64,000 nt of DNA from Byssothecium circinans (taxonomy: Eukaryota; Ascomycota; Dothideomycetes; Pleosporales; Massarinaceae), in the NCBI GenBank assembly GCA_010015675.1, contig ML976981.1, positions 287,071 through 351,070 on the forward strand, written 5' to 3'. The position numbers were made by a program, and so were the translations under genes. Below, in pieces: positions 59,764 through 64,000 of the stretch. Under the pieces are notes generated by a model, which worked only from the letters and a program-made list of their open reading frames with translations, was not told the DNA's origin and ran no database searches. The number at the start of each line of letters is the position of its first letter. Position 1 is the stretch's first letter.

Positions 59764-62742
59764 TTAAGTATGCAAGATTTTCTGCTGCTCTGCCTCTATA
59801 ATCTCCAGTCGGAACGGAAATGTGGAAGATGAGGAATTATGACCGCTAAAGTATTACAATATGAAAAACAGCCACAAAAACGAAAAGCGAGAAAGAGCAG
59901 AACCGTTGGAGACTTTTCAGAGAAAGGACAGCATCAGTGCTAAGCCCCCCATTGATGTAAAGAGGACTTTAAATCGGATTTCGATAGACTTCAAAGACTC
60001 GCAACAAAACTCCTGATGAGCGTCCTTGCCTCTAAAACATTGTTATACTGAGGGCATGTGGCAAGCCGGCCTTCAGAGTCTAATAAATAATGGCGCATTG
60101 CAATGACTCTGCTTATATTGCATACAATATTACCCCCCTCCATCATGTGACAAAATTATAGCGCGTAAAAAAGAAGGGTCTTTAAGCCCTGGATGACCCC
60201 ATGATACGGGAGTAAAACAGTACAAAGATTGTTGGCATGTGCCGCGCTGGCAGAAGCCGGAGAAGGTCAAAGGCCGCGGAAGATCGACTGTGGGAATGGA
60301 CTGCATCAAGAAAAGAAAGAACTGATCAAAGGCAGAGTAAGACAGTTCATATGTTTGGCACAGAGAGCTCAGTCGGAATTTATAATCTTAAAAAGGCAGC
60401 TAGGAACAACATGCGCCTATGCCACCAAACCAAAATAAAAATTACAAAATAACCTACCAACTAAATAACACACATTTGGCTCGCCTAAATTCACTAGAAA
60501 GTCCATTCTCTTTTAAAATCTTTCCAAGTATATTAATAAGTGTTCAAGCCTACTTCCTCCCTTTCCTCGGCTTTCAGACTTTCATCGGACTAGAATCTTA
60601 AAGACTAGTATTTCAAATAAATAAATTAAGAACAGAAGTTAGTTTAGGTCTAAAAGCTGCACTTGACACTCTACATGTGCTTCGGGACCGAGCGACTCGC
60701 CGATACGTTCCTTTCACACATACTTTTATTATCTATGAAAACGAACAACCATATAAGAGACTAAAGTGCTGCTCATACAGCAAGACGCTCCTCACTCTCA
60801 GATTATATGCAATTTATAAAGGAAAAATCCCAAGGGCGACCCGAGCATCTTATCCCATTCTTAGGCTTCCACCTAGAATATAAAACCCTCCTTTTAGCTT
60901 CGCCTTAAGAGAAAACAAGAAGTCCACACCAGCTGATGCCATATCAGGGCACTTCTTCCGCGATAAATAGCTGATAAAGATTCGAGCCTGTAGAAAGGTT
61001 ACAATAGAAGCCTCCGCTATGCATGCATGGAAATCCCACTTCACACTTCCCACTAGGCAGAGTATATTAATACTTTCTTATAAAAGATCTTCAAGGCGAA
61101 AGTCGCATGAAATAAACAGCTCTAGAGTATCGGAATGTCCCTGCATGTTGCGCGACAGGCATGGGTTCATTAGAAGAACAGTCTCAATATCTTTAACTAA
61201 ACGCCGAACTCAAAGTGTTCAGCATACATGTCATGTTTGCAAAGGAAAAACACCAAAACTGCTAAAATCCGAACACACGAAGACGACTGACCCAAAGACT
61301 CGAACGTCCCCTCTCCAGGCGGTGCCAAGACCCTGATACTTCCACCATGACTGCATCCGATGACGAAGCACTCCATCATCAACACCAGGCAGGAATCTCG
61401 GTATTTCCCGTAGCACTCCAAGCTCCACAAACCATACCCCCAAGCTTGTGACACAACGCTATGCACAAACTAGCCGCATCCCACCTTATCTACCCCAATC
61501 CCTCAGGCCGCCCTCTACATAAGCCCGCGCCCCTCCGACCAACACACCGCCTACGCTCCCCTCGCGCGAGATTCCCACTGTCTCGCCCTTGTCTAGGGAA
61601 CCTCTGTGCTCGAGTCAACCCCATCTCCGCACCCTCCCGGTGGAGTAATGAAACAGTGAATCTGATGATCCGAAGCCCCCCTCCACAATCCACACCCGCA
61701 CCAGGACAGCATCACCCCAGCCAGCAGAGCAAGCCTCGCGGCACGGGAGGAAAAAAGCGGCCCTTAAAGTGAATTCAAGATGAGTGATCATGAATTCGAA
61801 ACAACAAAAATGATGACCAGCAGATAGATGATGCCGCGAACACCGCGCTAGTATGGTACTGTGTAGACGCAAATAATCCTCCTGGTTCCATGTCTGTGCC
61901 TACCGACGGTACCCATGCCCATAAGAGAAAAAAAAAGAAGATTTACAAGATGCCGAGAAAACGCACCCTAGCCAGCTCCTGAAAACCGACAATACGGCCG
62001 ACAGACAACAAAGGGAAAAACAGAGAGGAGAGGAAACAGTGTCCCAAAAGAAAACCAGTCCAAACCGCTAATGTCCGTCTCGCGGAAAAGAGAAAGAGAC
62101 AAGGTATGTTCCAGACGAGGTCAAAACCCACCACCCCAGTCGACGATCCCACCACGTCATAAGCAGATCAGAGGAGCAGCAACCCGACACATCGCAATTC
62201 CACCCCCGACCCCGAAAATCCAGCAAATCGCAATTCCAGCGTGTAATAAGAGAGCGCGGCCAATCACGAGCACGCGGAAAAGTGGTGCGGCCAGTCGGCG
62301 GTACCTCGGTGATTGTCGCGAATGGGGTATAGGGGCGATCGTGGACATGACGTGCCGGATTGGCATGCCATCCCGGTCAAATGTCCACGTATGCGCTGCC
62401 GGTGTTCGAGTTTGGTGAGATTGTAGTAATGGGATGGGACGGGATTTGCAGACGCGCGATGAAACGGAGCTGGTGTGCGTTAGTGGACGTCGGGGGAATT
62501 GAAAGCTGATGAGATTGGGATGTAAGGGTATAAAGATGACAGGGGGGTTTTTCTTTTGACTTTTTCTCAAAGACGGTAAAAAGAGGGTTTGAGCATTTCA
62601 CTTTAACCGTATTTCTCGCATGATCGAGCAAAAACGTACCTAGGGATCCCTGCTCTCCTAGCTGATGTTTCCCCGGGTTCCTGCTTCAGCCTGTTTTGAA
62701 TGCTCGTTTGATGATTGATGTGCGGAAGGCTGCGGGATCGTA
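59764..62742. other. Gene-poor region, no gene supported
   Basis: About 3 kb. The part up to about 61100 is TA-rich with many stops in all frames, resembling other decayed stretches here. ORFs at 61461-61772 and 62157-62570 overlap ORFs on the other strand and lack recognisable features. No RNA gene found. Confidence 0.5.
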
Positions 62743-62957
62743 TCAGTCGTGGTGGATGTCGCCGGTGCCTTCGCAGATATGGCACGTGGTCTGCCCTATC
62801 ATGTGCGTGAGCTCTGCTTGCTTCAAATGTTTTTCTTTTTGGATAGGGATGAGGGTAGAAAGGGTGTCATACCTGTCGACTTGCAATCGCCGCATCCCTT
62901 TCCGTTGCAGGAGTCGCACTTGATGGAGCCGTTGCCGTGACAGGTAGGGCACTGCAT
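62743..62957 (-). CDS. Microgene: DnaJ-type CxxCxGxG zinc-finger protein, 45 residues
   Basis: Exons 62957-62873 and 62795-62743 around a 77-nt GT-AG intron; 45 residues. The chain is almost all Cys motifs: CPTCHGNG, CDSCNGKGCGDC and CHICEGTG, the pattern of the DnaJ cysteine-rich domain and of BSD2-like zinc proteins, which bind two Zn and assist folding or bind unfolded chains. The splice is phase 1 and joins KSTG to QTTCHICEGTG, restoring the third motif, which would be unlikely by chance. The open frame continues upstream of the ATG to a TAA without another ATG, so an additional 5' exon is possible. Too short for common gene finders. Confidence 0.6.
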
Positions 62958-64000
62958 TGCAGGTGCTACCTCTGGTATGCGGACGTAGGCGAAGATGTAA
63001 CAGTAGATGGGGCACCGACACGTTTAGAAGACGTTGAAGGAGAATGGATGTGGATTCAAATGTGTAAGCTTTGGAGAGCTGGTCGGCAGACCCTAATATC
63101 GAGATAAAGGAAGGAGCAGAAAATAAAAACAAGGCAGGAAGAAGTGATATAGGGTGTATAAAAAGATGTGTTTCGAAACGAACGCCAGCAGCGACGAGGC
63201 AAACGACCACTTGGCTCCTACAGACCTTGTTATATAGACGTCGGTAGTAGGCCAAACATGTCCAATCCAAACACAAGCGTGCCGTACCGAATAGCGTACC
63301 AGGCAGGGCCAGGGCAACAGCCCGCCCGGCCGTTGGCTGCACGAAAGGTGTACCCTGTTTGGCAGAAGTGAAGCGCGACAGGGCTCAGCCACAGTAGGCA
63401 GATAATCGCACAAGAGAAGCACGAGCGCGAGCACGAGCATGAGCACTAGCACTCTGGTTCTAACGCTTTCTAAGCTCCATCATCACGGCTGCCAATCACT
63501 ATTCCCTCGGAAATTACCTCGCTGCCGCACAACCACAGGGAAACGAGGGGCCAGAGTGAGATGGGATGTCTGCCCGGGTTGTGTCGCCGTCGGCCAGTCA
63601 GCCAGCACGCGTGGAGTGGTGTAGTGTGCAAGTGATGGGTGGAGAGAAGAGGAGGGGAAGGGGAGGGGAAGGGAGGGAAGGGATTGGACGTGCCGTGCCT
63701 GCGTACAGGAAATGTCCGGAGCAATCAGGTCCGCACAATTCCTTCTAGCGCGCCAATTCCCTCCTTGGGTGACGATTAGCGAGCTGGGATGGAAGAACCC
63801 ACGAGGAAAAGCAACGTCACCGTGTCATCGTCAATTGAAACTCTCCTACCCGACCTTCATGGCGTACAATGGATGCCTGACGCCTGGGACTGGTCTGAGA
63901 GTCGTCCTTCAGGCTCGTATCAGCCAGTGACTCGGGCACGCACCCGCAGGACAGGCTCAAAACTAAAGCTCGCTTTTGTCCCGCATCGTTGAAGCCAGCC
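62958..64000. other. Right-end region, no gene firmly supported
   Basis: The 1,043 bases to the right edge. Around 63640-63690 there is a G-rich purine run (GGGGAAGGGGAGGGGAAGGG). A 67-codon plus-strand ORF at 63789-63992 has an ATG and a stop but no family features; it may be part of a gene beyond the edge. Not called. Confidence 0.4.

Noticed and set aside
63789..63992. 67-codon ORF near the right edge
   Set aside because: Has ATG and stop but no recognisable features; too little sequence beyond it to judge.

Overview
The window is nuclear DNA of a filamentous ascomycete, most likely a dothideomycete (Pleosporales-like). Genes carry many short introns (about 43-154 nt) with fungal splice signals. 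The protein set is fungal (PTH11-like receptor, Vid28/Gid5, Pho80-type cyclin, Hda1 with an Arb2 domain, Puf3-type pumilio). Gene-rich segments alternate with gene-poor segments holding pogo/Fot1 transposons and relics with C-to-T decay of the kind left by repeat-induced point mutation (RIP). The species assignment is inference; there is no rRNA or marker to fix it.

Layout. 1-10.7 kb: mitochondrial ClpX-like unfoldase (cut by the left edge), PTH11-like membrane protein, glycogen branching enzyme, ATP synthase beta. 10.7-13.5 kb: decayed gene-free DNA. 13.5-24.9 kb: four minus-strand genes (Vid28/Gid5, an unknown conserved protein, a Pho80-like cyclin, a cupredoxin-domain membrane protein). 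26.1-28.1 kb: an intact pogo transposon with 84-bp identical terminal inverted repeats. 29.0-31.9 kb: Hda1-type histone deacetylase. 33.0-35.1 kb: a second, broken pogo element containing a 680-base assembly gap. 35.9-39.6 kb: GAPDH and cytochrome c oxidase subunit 5, divergently transcribed. 39.6-43.9 kb: gene-poor DNA with a tandem set of diverged small-ORF copies and two matching hairpins. 43.9-50.9 kb: an unknown conserved gene, GPI13, and a small single-pass membrane protein. 51-54 kb: duplicated segments around a broken repeat-containing gene. 55.1-58.1 kb: Puf3-type RNA-binding protein. 58-64 kb: mostly gene-free, with one small Cys-rich ORF candidate and a 45-residue CxxC zinc-finger microgene.

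Together: ClpX, Atp2 and Cox5 are mitochondrial proteins. The Puf3-like protein has recognition residues of the family that binds mRNAs for mitochondrial proteins in yeast. Branching enzyme, GAPDH and Gid5 concern carbohydrate storage, glycolysis and the glycolysis/gluconeogenesis switch. They look like dispersed housekeeping genes, not a cluster. I found no secondary-metabolite cluster, CRISPR, rRNA or convincing tRNA. Gene models were spliced by hand and all recovered complete models keep frame to a stop.
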